From Arthrobacter sp. MA-N2 (lineage in GTDB: Bacteria; Actinomycetota; Actinomycetes; Actinomycetales; Micrococcaceae), in assembly GCF_000517125.1 (NCBI RefSeq), contig NZ_KI912155.1, positions 63,707-127,706 of the forward strand: a DNA stretch of 64,000 nt. The letters run 5' to 3'. Each line of letters opens with the position of its first letter. The first letter of the stretch is position 1. Position numbers and translations under genes: made by a program. The notes under the pieces were generated by a model that saw only the letters and a list, made by a program, of their open reading frames with translations, was not told where the DNA came from and made no database searches. Positions 32,621 to 42,457 of the stretch are shown in pieces.

Positions 32621-34015
32621 CTATCCTTGGGGGCTCGGTTTGCGGCGGAGGACGAGTCCGGCAACGATGCCGAGCACCAGGAGAGCCCCCGACGCGGCTA
32701 TGGATACCACGAAAGCTGCGGCGGGACCCTGAGTCTGGGCCAACTGGCCCGCGAGGTAGGCACCCAAGGCCGTACCGGCCACGATCCCGCTCGCCAGGGC
32801 GGTCATGACCGTTGCCATGCGACCCGCCGGCGCAACCACTCCCCCAATGCTGAAAACAGTCACCATGACGGGTCCGACAGGAATTCCCAGCACGAACAGA
32901 ACGATGACCATCGGCCAGATCCCGGCCGGAAGGAACAAGAGAAGGGAGAACGCCGTCATCGCGACCGCGGCGACCACCCAGCGGATGGCCAGCCCAAAGC
33001 GCTGGGGCCAATAGGCAACGGAAAGCGCGGCGACTGCCGAGCTCAGCCCCACGACCGAATACAACAATCCGGCGATCTCCGCCGTGGCGAACTGGGCAGA
33101 GAACGCGCTCAAGGCATTCTGTGTCGCACCGAAGAACGTTCCCATGCAAACCATGGCCAGGACCGGAACGGCCACCCTCAGCCAGGCCACGGAACCGACG
33201 GCTGATTTCCGTTCCGCGCGGGCGCTCCCGACGCCGGCGGGCACTTTGCGTTTTGCCGGAACCACGGCCAGTTGTGAAGGATGGACGGCGAAGGCAGGCA
33301 CAAGGGTGGCAGTGAGCACGGCCGCCAGTGCGAGCGGAAGCCACGGGGCTACCAGGCTGGCCAGAATTCCAACCAGCGCGGGCCCCAGGACAAACGTGAT
33401 TTCGTCTGCGGTTCCCTCGTAAGACAAAGCGGTGTCCAGGTCTGCGCGGCTGGCCGCCGCGCTGCCGGAACCGACGGCAGCCGTGCCGCCTTCAGAGTTC
33501 ACGTTCCGTGTGGTCAGAGCCATCCACCGGACACGGGCCATGGGACCGACCTGCGGGCAACTTGCTCCCGCGAGGAACGCCGTCACCAGAATCGCGAGCG
33601 TGTCCGTGGGAGCGTTGAAATCAGGTGTCAGGTATGCGGCGACCAGCAACGCAATCACTGCGGCTGCATTGACGGCCGCGGCCACGAGCAAGACCGGGCG
33701 CTGGCCTCTCCGGTCGGCAAGCGAGCCGAGCACAGGCGCGCCCAGGGCCGAACCGATTCCGACGGCTCCGGCCGCCAGGCCTCCGATGGCATAAGAGTGG
33801 CTGACAGCGGTCACGAGCGTGAGGGTGCCAACAGTCAGCATGGCGAGCGGCAGCCTTGCGAAGAGTCCCAACGGCAGGAAGTTTCGCCCTGCAAGTTCGG
33901 GCAAGCGGGCAAAGCGTCCCGGTAGACGGGAACGGCGTGGCGCCGGGGAAGCAGGAAATGACGGGGCGGCCTGAAGCGTTGCACTGGCCGCAGAGTTCTG
34001 TGGAGAGGAGTTCAT
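32621..34015 (-). CDS. MFS transporter
   Basis: 464 residues with about 12 membrane segments after a ~50-residue N-terminus rich in Ala, Pro and Arg. Motif A-like GSLADRRGQRPVLL follows TM2, the signature of the major facilitator superfamily; the CPQVGPMARVRW segment fits the drug/sugar efflux group of actinobacteria. Substrate unknown. The ATG at 34015 has only CCGGAATC upstream. A strong GGAGGAGGGA ribosome-like site lies ~30 nt upstream inside a hairpin loop, serving an out-of-frame ATG; see the hairpin entry. Convergent with iclR across repeat P2 and the G-rich tract. Confidence 0.87.
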   Translation of the reverse strand: MNSSPQNSAASATLQAAPSFPASPAPRRSRLPGRFARLPELAGRNFLPLGLFARLPLAMLTVGTLTLVTAVSHSYAIGGLAAGAVGIGSALGAPVLGSLADRRGQRPVLLVAAAVNAAAVIALLVAAYLTPDFNAPTDTLAILVTAFLAGASCPQVGPMARVRWMALTTRNVNSEGGTAAVGSGSAAASRADLDTALSYEGTADEITFVLGPALVGILASLVAPWLPLALAAVLTATLVPAFAVHPSQLAVVPAKRKVPAGVGSARAERKSAVGSVAWLRVAVPVLAMVCMGTFFGATQNALSAFSAQFATAEIAGLLYSVVGLSSAVAALSVAYWPQRFGLAIRWVVAAVAMTAFSLLLFLPAGIWPMVIVLFVLGIPVGPVMVTVFSIGGVVAPAGRMATVMTALASGIVAGTALGAYLAGQLAQTQGPAAAFVVSIAASGALLVLGIVAGLVLRRKPSPQG

Positions 34016-34037
34016 GATTCCGGGTTCGCTGAATAGT

Positions 34038-34063
34038 GCGCATCGTCCCTCCTCCCGATGCGC
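34038..34063 (-). promoter_or_regulatory. Hairpin with Shine-Dalgarno-like loop in the MFS leader
   Basis: On the minus strand, GCGCATCG (34063-34056) and CGATGCGC (34045-34038) form a perfect 8-bp stem. The 10-nt loop is GGAGGAGGGA, a consensus ribosome-binding sequence. The ATG inside the 3' arm (34043) is out of frame with the MFS gene. Such a structure could tune translation; whether it is transcribed is not known. Confidence 0.5.
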
Positions 34064-34128
34064 GCGACCCGGTGTAACCCCCCGAGTATACCGGACGGCC
34101 TGCTGAGGGTGGCCTGGGCGAGCGGCTC

Positions 34129-37100
34129 CTAAGCCGCTGCGGCGTCGACGATTCGCACGGTGGAGCCGTTCCGGCCCTTGATCACCTGCAGCTGGCTGCT
34201 GATTCTCTGTTTCATCTCGGCAACGTGGCTGACCAGCCCGACGACCCTTCCGCCGTCGCGGAGTCCCTCAAGTGCATCCATGACTTGTTCGAGGGACTGC
34301 TCGTCGAGACTTCCGAAGCCCTCATCCACGAACAAGGTTTCGATGTCCACTCCCCCGGCTTCTTGCTGGACAACATCCGCGAGCCCCAGAGCCAACGCGA
34401 GCGAAGCCATGAAGGATTCCCCTCCGGACAGCGTGGCGGTGTCGCGCCGCTGGCCCGTCCACTCATCCACGACTTCCAGGCCCAAACCCGATTTCGCTCC
34501 CCTGGCTGCCTTCGCGTCGGTGTGCTGCAGGGTGTACCGGCCATCGCTCATGGCGATGAGCCGCTCCGAAGCTGCTGCCGCGACCTGTTCGAGCCGGGCC
34601 GCGAGGACGTAGCTGTTGAGGCTCATCTTGTAGCCGTTGTCGCCTGCCCCCCTGGCAGTTTCGGCGAGCTCGCTGAGAACCCGGGCGCGTTCGCGGGGGC
34701 CGCGCCCCGAGGCCGCAGCCTCTTCGTACTGCAAGCGGATCGTTGCCAAGGTAGCCACCGTCCGTGCGGCAAGTCCGGCAGCAAGAGCCAGGCGGCGGCC
34801 GGTTTCCGCCGCATGGCCGGCTTCGTGTTCGACGGCGGCGAGCTCGACGGCGGACAGCGGCACCTCTCCGATCCGCGCTTCCTTGGCGGCGAGCACGAGG
34901 TCCTCGGACTCGAAGAGCTCCGCCAGACGGGCACTTTCGGTCTCGGCCGCCCGGATGGCTTCGTCAAGCCGTGCGGCGTGCTTCTCGTCGAGGATTTCGA
35001 GCCGGGCGGTCTCCGCGGTTTCGAATCCGTTGACCGACAGAGCCCGTTCCAGGGCTGTGGAAGTATCGGCCAAAACCTCCCGGGCACGTTCCAACTGCAC
35101 GCTGGCGGTGACGGCATGCTGCAGGAGCTCACGTTTCCCGTCCAACGCCTCAATCCGGCCGCGCAATGTGCCGAAGCCATCGCGAAGCCCGGAAAGCACA
35201 GAGTCCAGCGCCCCACGTTGTTCGACGAGCAAGGCCATGGTGGACTCAGCTTGCGCCGCGGCTGTCTCCTCCTGGCGTTGTTCATCTTCCAATCGGGCAA
35301 TGTGCTCAAGCGCGCGCTTGAGATCCGTTGTGCCTTGCTTGAGCCCTTCGACGGCGGAACGCGCCGAGGCAAGGGCCTCTCTGGCCACGGTCTCCGCCGA
35401 AGCGGCTTCCTTCGGATCGAGGTCTCCGCCCCCGGCCGCGAGCACGGCGACCTCCTGCTCGGCCGCCGCCAGCTCGGCCGCCGCCTGAAGGAGGTCGTGC
35501 TCACTCGCGTCATAGCGTTCGCGGGCCGATTGCTCTTCTTGGGCAAGAGCCAAGGCCGTCAGCCCGGCCGCTGCCGGGGAAGGGTGCTCGACGCTTCCGC
35601 AGACAGGGCATCCTTCGCCCTCCCGCAGTTTGGCGGCGAGCTCGGCGGCGGCATTGGCTAGCCGGGTTTCGCGGAGGTCCAGCCAGAGTTGGCGGAGGTC
35701 CTGGGAAAGCGCACGGGCCAATGCGTGCCGCTTCCCGGCCACGGACAGGGACTCGAGGGAGCTTGTGTAACGGGCTACGGTCTTGACCGTGTTCTGCGCT
35801 GCAGCCGCCTCGGCTTCGCGCAGGGGCAGTTCCGCAGCCGCCGCTTCCAATGGAGCTATCCGGGTTTCCAAGGCAGTTGCCTCCGCGCGAACCGCGGCCA
35901 AAGCGAGGGACCGCGCTTCCTTGGAGGATTCGCGCTGCTCTGCCGCCACGTTGAGCGCACCAAGCCGCGCGGTGATGTCCTCGAGTTTTTGTTCGTCCGG
36001 GACCCGGGCTTCCAGGACAGCCGTGGTTTCCTGAATCCTGGCCAAGGCCGCGGCAGGATCGCTGGCATCCAGGGACGCTGCAGTCAGCTTCGCCGTAGCC
36101 GACTCAGCCTTCGAGGCCGCCAGGTGAAGTGCCTTCGTGGCACGATCCACGCCTTCGAGCTGTCCGCCGAGCACGGCAGCTTTCCGGTGACGTCCCAGGC
36201 GGTCACGGAAATCCTGGACTTCTGCCGCGCCTGCGGCGAGCACAAGCTGTCGGCGCGTGGCGGCGTCGAGCTTCCCGTGCCGTTGAACCCGTTCCCGGGC
36301 GGAGTTGAACTTGTCTGCTAGCTGAAGCGCTGCAGCCTCGGCAGAGCTGGCATCTTGCTGCCGGGCCGCCGACTCGAGGCGCGCCTGCTGCTCGAGGTAC
36401 TCGAGTCTTGCTTGGTTCGTGGGCGCACCCGCGTCGGCGACCAGGGCAAGGTCCTCAGACTCTTCCATGCCGAGTTGCGCAAACTCTGCCTCCGCCCGTT
36501 GCAGGAGCAATTGGAGTTCGTTCTCGCTCTCCTGCACTTTGGCCCGCGCGGCGTTTGCCTGGAGTGCCAACTGCTGTTCGATCGCTTCAAAGCGCTGGGT
36601 GCCGAAGAGCTTCTGCAGCAAGTCCAGGCGGTCGGAGGCCTTGGAGCGCAGGAACGCCGCGAAATCTCCTTGCGGAAGCATGACAACCCTGGTGAACTGC
36701 TCCCGGTCCATTCCGAGAACGTCCCCGATTTCCACTCCGGCCTCGTCGTTGCGGGAAGTCTTCTCTTCCCACGAACCATTGACCCGTTCGCGGAGAAGCG
36801 TTTTGGCCTGCTGGGTGGTGAAGCCTTTGCGGCCACGGGCACTGGGCCTGTCCCATGCCGGCGAGCGGGTGACCTCGAAGCGCCGTCCGCGCGCCGAAAA
36901 TTCACAGACGACGCTGGGCTCCGCGGTCGGTTCAGCATGGTCGCTCCGTAAGCGTTTGCCGTCCTGACGCGCGCCTGGCACCGAGCCGTAGAGCGCAAAA
37001 CAGATTGCGTCGAGGACACTCGTTTTTCCTGCACCGGTGGCACCGTTCAGGAGGAACAGACCCTGTGCGCCCAACTGGTCGAAGTCAATCGACTGGAGCC

Positions 37101-37146
37101 CGGCAAATGGCCCGAAGGCCGTCATCTCAAGGCGGTGGATTCTCAC
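34129..37146 (-). CDS. sbcC: Exonuclease subunit SbcC (Rad50-like ATPase)
   Basis: 1005-residue SMC-type ATPase that with SbcD opens hairpins and processes double-strand ends. Walker A LNGATGAGKTSVLD near residue 35, a long Ala/Glu/Arg-rich coiled coil, the zinc hook CPVCG near residue 515, a second coiled coil, then the signature LSGGESFMASLALALGLAD and Walker B LFVDEGFGSLDE. GTG start overlaps the sbcD stop by 4 nt (GTGA), so the two are coupled. Gene order sbcD-sbcC is the usual one. Confidence 0.97.
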   Translation of the reverse strand: MRIHRLEMTAFGPFAGLQSIDFDQLGAQGLFLLNGATGAGKTSVLDAICFALYGSVPGARQDGKRLRSDHAEPTAEPSVVCEFSARGRRFEVTRSPAWDRPSARGRKGFTTQQAKTLLRERVNGSWEEKTSRNDEAGVEIGDVLGMDREQFTRVVMLPQGDFAAFLRSKASDRLDLLQKLFGTQRFEAIEQQLALQANAARAKVQESENELQLLLQRAEAEFAQLGMEESEDLALVADAGAPTNQARLEYLEQQARLESAARQQDASSAEAAALQLADKFNSARERVQRHGKLDAATRRQLVLAAGAAEVQDFRDRLGRHRKAAVLGGQLEGVDRATKALHLAASKAESATAKLTAASLDASDPAAALARIQETTAVLEARVPDEQKLEDITARLGALNVAAEQRESSKEARSLALAAVRAEATALETRIAPLEAAAAELPLREAEAAAAQNTVKTVARYTSSLESLSVAGKRHALARALSQDLRQLWLDLRETRLANAAAELAAKLREGEGCPVCGSVEHPSPAAAGLTALALAQEEQSARERYDASEHDLLQAAAELAAAEQEVAVLAAGGGDLDPKEAASAETVAREALASARSAVEGLKQGTTDLKRALEHIARLEDEQRQEETAAAQAESTMALLVEQRGALDSVLSGLRDGFGTLRGRIEALDGKRELLQHAVTASVQLERAREVLADTSTALERALSVNGFETAETARLEILDEKHAARLDEAIRAAETESARLAELFESEDLVLAAKEARIGEVPLSAVELAAVEHEAGHAAETGRRLALAAGLAARTVATLATIRLQYEEAAASGRGPRERARVLSELAETARGAGDNGYKMSLNSYVLAARLEQVAAAASERLIAMSDGRYTLQHTDAKAARGAKSGLGLEVVDEWTGQRRDTATLSGGESFMASLALALGLADVVQQEAGGVDIETLFVDEGFGSLDEQSLEQVMDALEGLRDGGRVVGLVSHVAEMKQRISSQLQVIKGRNGSTVRIVDAAAA

Positions 37147-38333
37147 AACTCCGCTCCTTCCAGCCTGACCGCTTCCAAAGCTTCACGAAGGGCGGAGAGT
37201 TCAGTTTCGTCGCCAGGCCTTGCCCGCACATGGTCAAGGAAGCCGCAGCATACGCCTAGATCGTCCTCTGCTTCGGCAAGCCTGCTGCTATAGCTGACAT
37301 TGGCCTTTCCCTCGGCATCTTCAGGATCAAAGCCCAACACGAGGGTGTCAGGGAACCGGGCACGCAGTTGTTCCATGGCCTGCGCGGGCCGTGCAGCGTC
37401 CGTCAGAGTGACCTGGCAATAAGCGGCTTCAGCCCAGCGGTATTCTTCCGATTCCAAGAGTTCGGTGAGTTTTCCCCGGAGTATCGCGAGCTCCCGCGGT
37501 GCTTTCCACAGAATTTCCTCAACGTTTTCAACGCCGCCGACGCCAACGTCAACCAGCCAGGCTCCCTTCCGGTGCTTGGCTTCAGAGAAAGAATAGGCCA
37601 GCGGCGAACCCGAATACCGGACGTGTTCCGCAAGCTCCTGCCGCCCGTGCAGATGGCCCAAGGCCGTGTAGCCGAAGCCCTCGAAGAGATCCAAGGGGAC
37701 TGCCCCCAAACCACCGATGCTTAGATCACGCTCGCTGTCCGAGGTAATGCCGCCGCTGGCGAAGGTGTGTGCCAGCACGACGGAATGCACAGGTCCCGTC
37801 TCACGTCGCCGCGAGATGTCCTCGTGGATGAGCTGTACCGCGGCCTGGGTGACGTCGAAGTGATTCGCGGTTTCCGTGCCGAGCCGCTCGGCGACGAGCC
37901 TCGGTTCGAGATACGGGATACCGTAGACGGCCAGCACCGGGGCATCCGGCCTCGCTGTTGTGTCTTCGTTGCCGTCCAGTGGAAACAAGATAGGAGAATC
38001 AAGATCCTCTACCCGGGTCCGCAGATGAACTCCCCCGCGTTCGAGTAAGCGTGAGGCGAAACCGAGCCGGATCGCCGAATCGTGGTTCCCGCTTGTCAGC
38101 ACCACCTTGGCACCGGCGTCGGTGATCCGCACCAGGGCGTCGTCGAGGAGCTTCACGACATCCAGGCCAGGGAGCGCGCGGTCGTAGACGTCCCCGGCAA
38201 TCAGCACGACGTCCACCGACCGTTCCCGGACGACTTCCAGCAATTGCTCGACAAAGTCGCGCTGGGCATCGAGCATCCCGACGCCATGGAACGAACGTCC
38301 CAGGTGCCAGTCCGAAGTGTGAAGAAGCCTCAT
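37143..38333 (-). CDS. sbcD: Exonuclease subunit SbcD (Mre11-like nuclease)
   Basis: 396-residue manganese-dependent nuclease with the metallophosphoesterase signatures LHTSDWHLGRSFHG, LIAGDVYDRA and SGNHDS near the N-terminus, then a capping domain. The ATG at 38333 lies 6 nt after TAGCGT on the minus strand (38345-38340), a leaderless start. Leads the sbcDC operon. Confidence 0.96.
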   Translation of the reverse strand: MRLLHTSDWHLGRSFHGVGMLDAQRDFVEQLLEVVRERSVDVVLIAGDVYDRALPGLDVVKLLDDALVRITDAGAKVVLTSGNHDSAIRLGFASRLLERGGVHLRTRVEDLDSPILFPLDGNEDTTARPDAPVLAVYGIPYLEPRLVAERLGTETANHFDVTQAAVQLIHEDISRRRETGPVHSVVLAHTFASGGITSDSERDLSIGGLGAVPLDLFEGFGYTALGHLHGRQELAEHVRYSGSPLAYSFSEAKHRKGAWLVDVGVGGVENVEEILWKAPRELAILRGKLTELLESEEYRWAEAAYCQVTLTDAARPAQAMEQLRARFPDTLVLGFDPEDAEGKANVSYSSRLAEAEDDLGVCCGFLDHVRARPGDETELSALREALEAVRLEGAEL

Positions 38334-38423
38334 GTTTTCACGCTAACCGGAGGCACGGACATTATTGGTGCGGCGCGGCGGCACCGGCCGTCAGAGTGCC
38401 TTCCAGACAGCTGGATTCTTGTG

Positions 38424-39371
38424 TCAGTCCCGCTTGCCGTCGAAGAAATCACGGGCGGGGTCGACGTCGGGCGTCGCCTCAGCGGGCACAGCTGCGGGCC
38501 CTGCAGCCGGTGTGGAAACCTCGGCCGCGCCAACAGGCGCCACGGCGTCAGCGCCGTCGTCGGACTTTTCGTCCGACTTTTCGTCCCATTCATCGGCATC
38601 TAAGGGTTCTGCGGGTTCTTCGACCGCAACCGCAGCTGCGGGGGTGGATTCACCGAACCCGCGGAAGACGAGACCCGCGATCGCTGCCCCCACCAACGGT
38701 GCAACCCAGAAAGGCCAGAGCTGCTCGAGCGCCCAACTGGAGCTGAAGACTGCGGAGGCCGTGGCACGGGCGGGGTTGAACGCGAGGTTGCCGGTGGACT
38801 GGCCCAGTTGCAGCAGCACAGCGACGGTCAGGCCCACAGCGAACGGTGCCGCGACCCGGTTGGGGTTTCGTCGCGCCGTGACACCAAGGAAGACCCCTAC
38901 CAAAAGCGCGGCACCAAGGACCTCAACCAGCAGGACGCCGGCGAGCGGAACCTGGAAGCTGGAGTGCGTACCGAATCCCGACGTTGCCGTGTCAAAGACG
39001 GTGCGGCTGTCCGTGATACCCGGCACGGTCCGCACGACGGCGAAAATCGCCAAAGCGCCCAGCAGGCCACCGACGATCTGGGCCCCGAGGTACGCGGCTC
39101 CATCCACGGGCTTCAAGCGGCCGGCGATCACGTGGCCAACCGTGACGGCCGGGTTGAAGTGGCCGCCCGACAGGTAGCCGAACGCCAGCATCGCAGCAGT
39201 AACGGCAAGGCCGCTTGCCAGCGGTGCCGGCATTGGAACCGCCTGTGGATTGATGAAAATGAGCACGCCCAAGCCAATAACCACAAGGAACAACGTCCCC
39301 AGAGCTTCAGCGGACGCCCGGGCAAGGAGCCGGGGGCCGCGGGAGGAGGGAACGGACACAGTGGTGGTCAT
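38424..39371 (-). CDS. Aquaporin (MIP family) with acidic C-terminal tail
   Basis: Six-TM channel of 315 residues. Both half-helix motifs are present: GGHFNPAVTVG after TM2 and NLAFNPARATA after TM5. The residues around them fit a water-type (AqpZ-like) pore more than a glycerol facilitator, though selectivity should be judged from a model. The last ~80 residues are Ala/Pro/Glu/Asp-rich and likely cytosolic and disordered, which is longer than usual. The ATG at 39371 (ORF opens further upstream) has AAGGAATC before it. Confidence 0.92.
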   Translation of the reverse strand: MTTTVSVPSSRGPRLLARASAEALGTLFLVVIGLGVLIFINPQAVPMPAPLASGLAVTAAMLAFGYLSGGHFNPAVTVGHVIAGRLKPVDGAAYLGAQIVGGLLGALAIFAVVRTVPGITDSRTVFDTATSGFGTHSSFQVPLAGVLLVEVLGAALLVGVFLGVTARRNPNRVAAPFAVGLTVAVLLQLGQSTGNLAFNPARATASAVFSSSWALEQLWPFWVAPLVGAAIAGLVFRGFGESTPAAAVAVEEPAEPLDADEWDEKSDEKSDDGADAVAPVGAAEVSTPAAGPAAVPAEATPDVDPARDFFDGKRD

Positions 39372-39539
39372 GGGGGATGATTCCTTAGTTCGAGGTTCGG
39401 GTGGCGCTCTTGCCTGCAGCATCCTGCCAGCCGAGACTGGACGCTTCCTGAATCCGAGCCTAGCCGCCCAACGCGATTACGGCGACCGCGAGCGCCGGGC
39501 CAGGTCAAGCCCGGCAAGCAGCCGCGGTAGATTACCACT

Positions 39540-40622
39540 ATGAGTGCTGAACCGTCCCCCTTCGCTGCGCCGTCCTTCGAGTCCCGGGTACACGGCTGCC
39601 TGTTGGGGGGCGCCCTCGGCGATTCGCTCGGTTATGCGGTGGAGTTCGACGACGTAGCGACCATCCGCTCTCGCTTCGGCCCGGCGGGCCTCACCTCTTT
39701 TGGACAGCTCGACGGCGGCAGCCACTTTTCGGACGACACCCAGATGACGCTGTACACCGTCGACGGGCTCGTGGATGCCCTCGAATGGGCCAACGACGGC
39801 GTGGCTGCCGATGAAACTGCGTGCCTTTGGCTCGCATACTTACGGTGGCTCGCCACCCAGGGGGTAGCTTTGCCGGCGTCGGGGCCCGTTCCCCAGCCTC
39901 GCTGGATTGACGGCCAGGATGTGCTCCGGCATCGCAGGAACCCGGGCAAGGCGTGTCTCAGCGGGCTTGCCACCGGCGACATGGGAACCGTCTTCCGCCC
40001 CGTCAACCCGGAATCGAAGGGCTGCGGCACTGTGATGCGGTCCGCGCCGTTTGGCTTGATCCCCCATATCTCCGAGGCTGCGGTTTACAAGTTGAGCACC
40101 GATGCCGCGTCCTTGACCCATGGCCACCCCTCTGCCCGGCAAAGTGCGGGCGCCTTCAGCGTACTGGTGCACCGGCTGGCCACCGGCTCGGATGTACGGT
40201 CCGCGGCTGAACATGCGTTGAGCGTGGTGGCCGCATTGCCGAATCCGGCTCCCGAACTACTGGAACGCCTTCGCCAGGCCCTGGAACTGTCGTCCACCGG
40301 CACCTTGCTCAGCCCGGAGGAACTCACGGCGCAACTGGGCGAAGGCTGCGTCGCGGAGGAGGCACTCGCCGTCGGGCTCTATGCTGTGCTGGCAACCGCT
40401 GCAGCCGAAGCGCGGCCCGATCCGGCGGACCATTTCCGCCAAGCCATAGCCATGGCACTGAACCACAGCGGCGACAGCGACTCCACTGCCTCCATCGCGG
40501 GCAATATCCTGGGTGCTTTCCACGGCGAAGGCGCTTTGCCCTCCGACTGGCTTGAAGCGCTTGAGGCACCGGATGTCATCCGCGGGATGGCGCAGCGGCT
40601 TATTGCTGTCACGGCCGGCTAG
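39540..40622 (+). CDS. ADP-ribosylglycohydrolase family protein
   Basis: 360-residue DraG/ARH fold enzyme. Two metal-binding segments are visible: GGALGDSLGYAVEF, followed by HFSDDTQMTLYT, and near the C-terminus HSGDSDSTASIAGNILGA. These place two Mg/Mn ions in the family, so hydrolytic activity is likely. Target (ADP-ribosyl-arginine, a nucleotide or other substrate) unknown; no ADP-ribosyltransferase is nearby. TAGATT at 39528-39533 sits 6 nt before the ATG: leaderless start. Divergent from aquaporin. Confidence 0.92.
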   Translation: MSAEPSPFAAPSFESRVHGCLLGGALGDSLGYAVEFDDVATIRSRFGPAGLTSFGQLDGGSHFSDDTQMTLYTVDGLVDALEWANDGVAADETACLWLAYLRWLATQGVALPASGPVPQPRWIDGQDVLRHRRNPGKACLSGLATGDMGTVFRPVNPESKGCGTVMRSAPFGLIPHISEAAVYKLSTDAASLTHGHPSARQSAGAFSVLVHRLATGSDVRSAAEHALSVVAALPNPAPELLERLRQALELSSTGTLLSPEELTAQLGEGCVAEEALAVGLYAVLATAAAEARPDPADHFRQAIAMALNHSGDSDSTASIAGNILGAFHGEGALPSDWLEALEAPDVIRGMAQRLIAVTAG

Positions 40623-40634
40623 AAGGCAATCGGC

Positions 40635-41183
40635 TCAAAACCGGCGAAGAGAGATGTTGTTGCAAGCTTCGCAGACTTCCTCGGGAATGAGGCCGTGCCT
40701 CTGTAGGAAGCCAAAAATGGCGCAGCCAAGGCAGAACCCCAAGATGGACTCAAGGGACGCAGCCACAATCAACAGGGCGAGCAGGATCCAGGCGCCGAGC
40801 GCGAAATCGGCGAAAAACAGTACCGCGGCCGCTGTGCTGAGCACGGCGCCGATTCCCTGTGCGAAACGCTTGGGCGGTCCAGGGACAAGTTTGGCTGAAC
40901 CCACCCTGGGAGCCAGCGCCTTGACGGACAACAGCGCAAACGGCGAGATCCTCGGCCCGAAGAGCACACGCAGCCAGAAGCCGGCCGCGATCAGCACGAG
41001 TCCCCAGCCAAAGCCGCTCACGAGGGTGGCCACTGACGCCAAAACCACCAGCCCGGCGGTGATCCTCGCGGCGTATTCATTGACCGGGTTGGGGAAAGCG
41101 AAGACGGCCCGCCAACCGGTGGCTGCCGGAGCCAGCGTCCCTGAGATGAACCGTGCAGTGTACGGCTGGTTGCCTTGTGTCAT
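40635..41183 (-). CDS. DUF4395 membrane protein
   Basis: 182 residues, about four membrane segments (for example TAGLVVLASVATLVSGFGWG and ALGAWILLALLIVAA). The C-terminus carries GFCLGCAIFGFL and EEVCEACNNISLRR with two CxxC pairs, a conserved feature of DUF4395 that suggests a redox or metal role. TAGCCT lies 6 nt before the ATG on the minus strand: leaderless. Convergent with the ADP-ribosylglycohydrolase gene, 12 bp from it. Confidence 0.88.
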   Translation of the reverse strand: MTQGNQPYTARFISGTLAPAATGWRAVFAFPNPVNEYAARITAGLVVLASVATLVSGFGWGLVLIAAGFWLRVLFGPRISPFALLSVKALAPRVGSAKLVPGPPKRFAQGIGAVLSTAAAVLFFADFALGAWILLALLIVAASLESILGFCLGCAIFGFLQRHGLIPEEVCEACNNISLRRF

Positions 41184-41249
41184 GGCTCAAGGCTAGGAGC
41201 GCGGGAACGCAACAGGAAGCTTTGTTGCTCCGTGTGAATTTTGGCCTCG

Positions 41250-42263
41250 CTAGCGTCCGCCGACCATTTGTAGGAACTCCCCTTCGGAGAGCACCTCGAT
41301 TTGTTGGCCGCGGCTGTGCAACTCCAGAACCCGCTTTGCTTTTCCGGTAAGCCGACCATTCCGCAGATCGCCGGCCACAAAGCCGTCGCCCACCACCAGG
41401 ACGGTGGTCCTTCCTGTCACCCGGCTTTCCGGACGCGCGCCCAGTTCGGCTGCGCGCTGTTTCGCTTCGGGCCGGGCAATCGCCAACTCACCCGTGAAGA
41501 CCACTGTTTGGCCGAACAAGGGGTGGCCCGGTTCCGCGGCGGGGTTGGGCTCCGGATTAGTGCCCTCTTCCGGCCAGTTGCTCCAAGCCCGCCCAAGCTG
41601 GCCGGCGCCGGCCCGGCCAGCGGCTTGCGCGTCCCGTCCTCCGCCGACCGCGAGCGCAGCCAGAGTCTGCTTGGACAGGCTGTCTCCGGGCTGGAAGGCC
41701 TGCTGTTTGGGTATGGCCAGGCCGAGGGACAAATAGAGTTCGGCAATGCTGTTGGCGTTGTTCCGCTGCGCGATATCCACCAGGATTCCGGCGCAGGCCC
41801 TGGCGTCCTCGGCGGCGTCGTGATGGTTCACGAGGGGCACGCCGGCTTCTTCGGCTGCGTAGGGCAAGGAATTGGACACCAAGGAGTAGCAGCGCCTGGC
41901 CAACATCACGGTGCAGACGTACTCGTAGGCGGGGCCGGGCAGCCCGGAAACTTCGAGCCCGGAGCGGATGACACCGAGGTCGAAGGCTGCATTGTGGGCG
42001 GCCAGGATATCCCCGCCGATAAATGCCCCTATTTCAGGAAAGAGCTCACCAAAGCGGGGAGCGCCAGCGACGTCCTCGGCCCGGATGCCGTGGATGCGGG
42101 TGTTGTGGTATTCGAAGTGGTCATGGTTTTCCGGTGGCCGCATGATCCAGGAGGCTTCCTCCACCACGACTCCATTGCGGACCTTGCTCAGGCCGACAGA
42201 GCATGGCGAGCCCCTGAAGCCGTTCGCAGTTTCAAAGTCGATCGCCGTAAAGTCCAATGCCAC
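41250..42263 (-). CDS. DEDDh exonuclease with C-terminal BRCT domain
   Basis: 337 residues. N-terminal DnaQ-type 3'-5' exonuclease (residues ~1-165) with TAIDFETANG, AHNAAFDLGVI and HHDAAEDARA forming the DEDDh set. A linker (~165-245) leads to a BRCT domain (GHPLFGQTVVFTGEL to the end). The same fusion is common in actinobacteria as a DNA polymerase III epsilon-like protein. GTG start at 42263, with TAACCT 6 nt upstream on the minus strand. Probable DNA repair role. Confidence 0.93.
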   Translation of the reverse strand: MALDFTAIDFETANGFRGSPCSVGLSKVRNGVVVEEASWIMRPPENHDHFEYHNTRIHGIRAEDVAGAPRFGELFPEIGAFIGGDILAAHNAAFDLGVIRSGLEVSGLPGPAYEYVCTVMLARRCYSLVSNSLPYAAEEAGVPLVNHHDAAEDARACAGILVDIAQRNNANSIAELYLSLGLAIPKQQAFQPGDSLSKQTLAALAVGGGRDAQAAGRAGAGQLGRAWSNWPEEGTNPEPNPAAEPGHPLFGQTVVFTGELAIARPEAKQRAAELGARPESRVTGRTTVLVVGDGFVAGDLRNGRLTGKAKRVLELHSRGQQIEVLSEGEFLQMVGGR

Positions 42264-42457
42264 TGGACAAGGTTACAGGTGGAAACGAATCCGCACGGCG
42301 CACCCGCGGTCGTCGCCACATCGTGTGTGCAAACGATCAGACTTCATCCGCGGTCACCTGCAGCTTGCCCAACGCGTCGCGAACGCTGCCACGCCGCTTG
42401 CTCCGCCCCATCGGATGTCTCAATGGCCCGACGGCGGTTGTCCCGTACCCTTGAAGG

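Noticed and set aside
33621..34043. 140-residue ORF starting at the strong ribosome-like site before the MFS gene
   Set aside because: The product is Arg/Cys-rich with no recognisable fold and overlaps the MFS gene in another frame. Kept as a regulatory observation, not as a gene.
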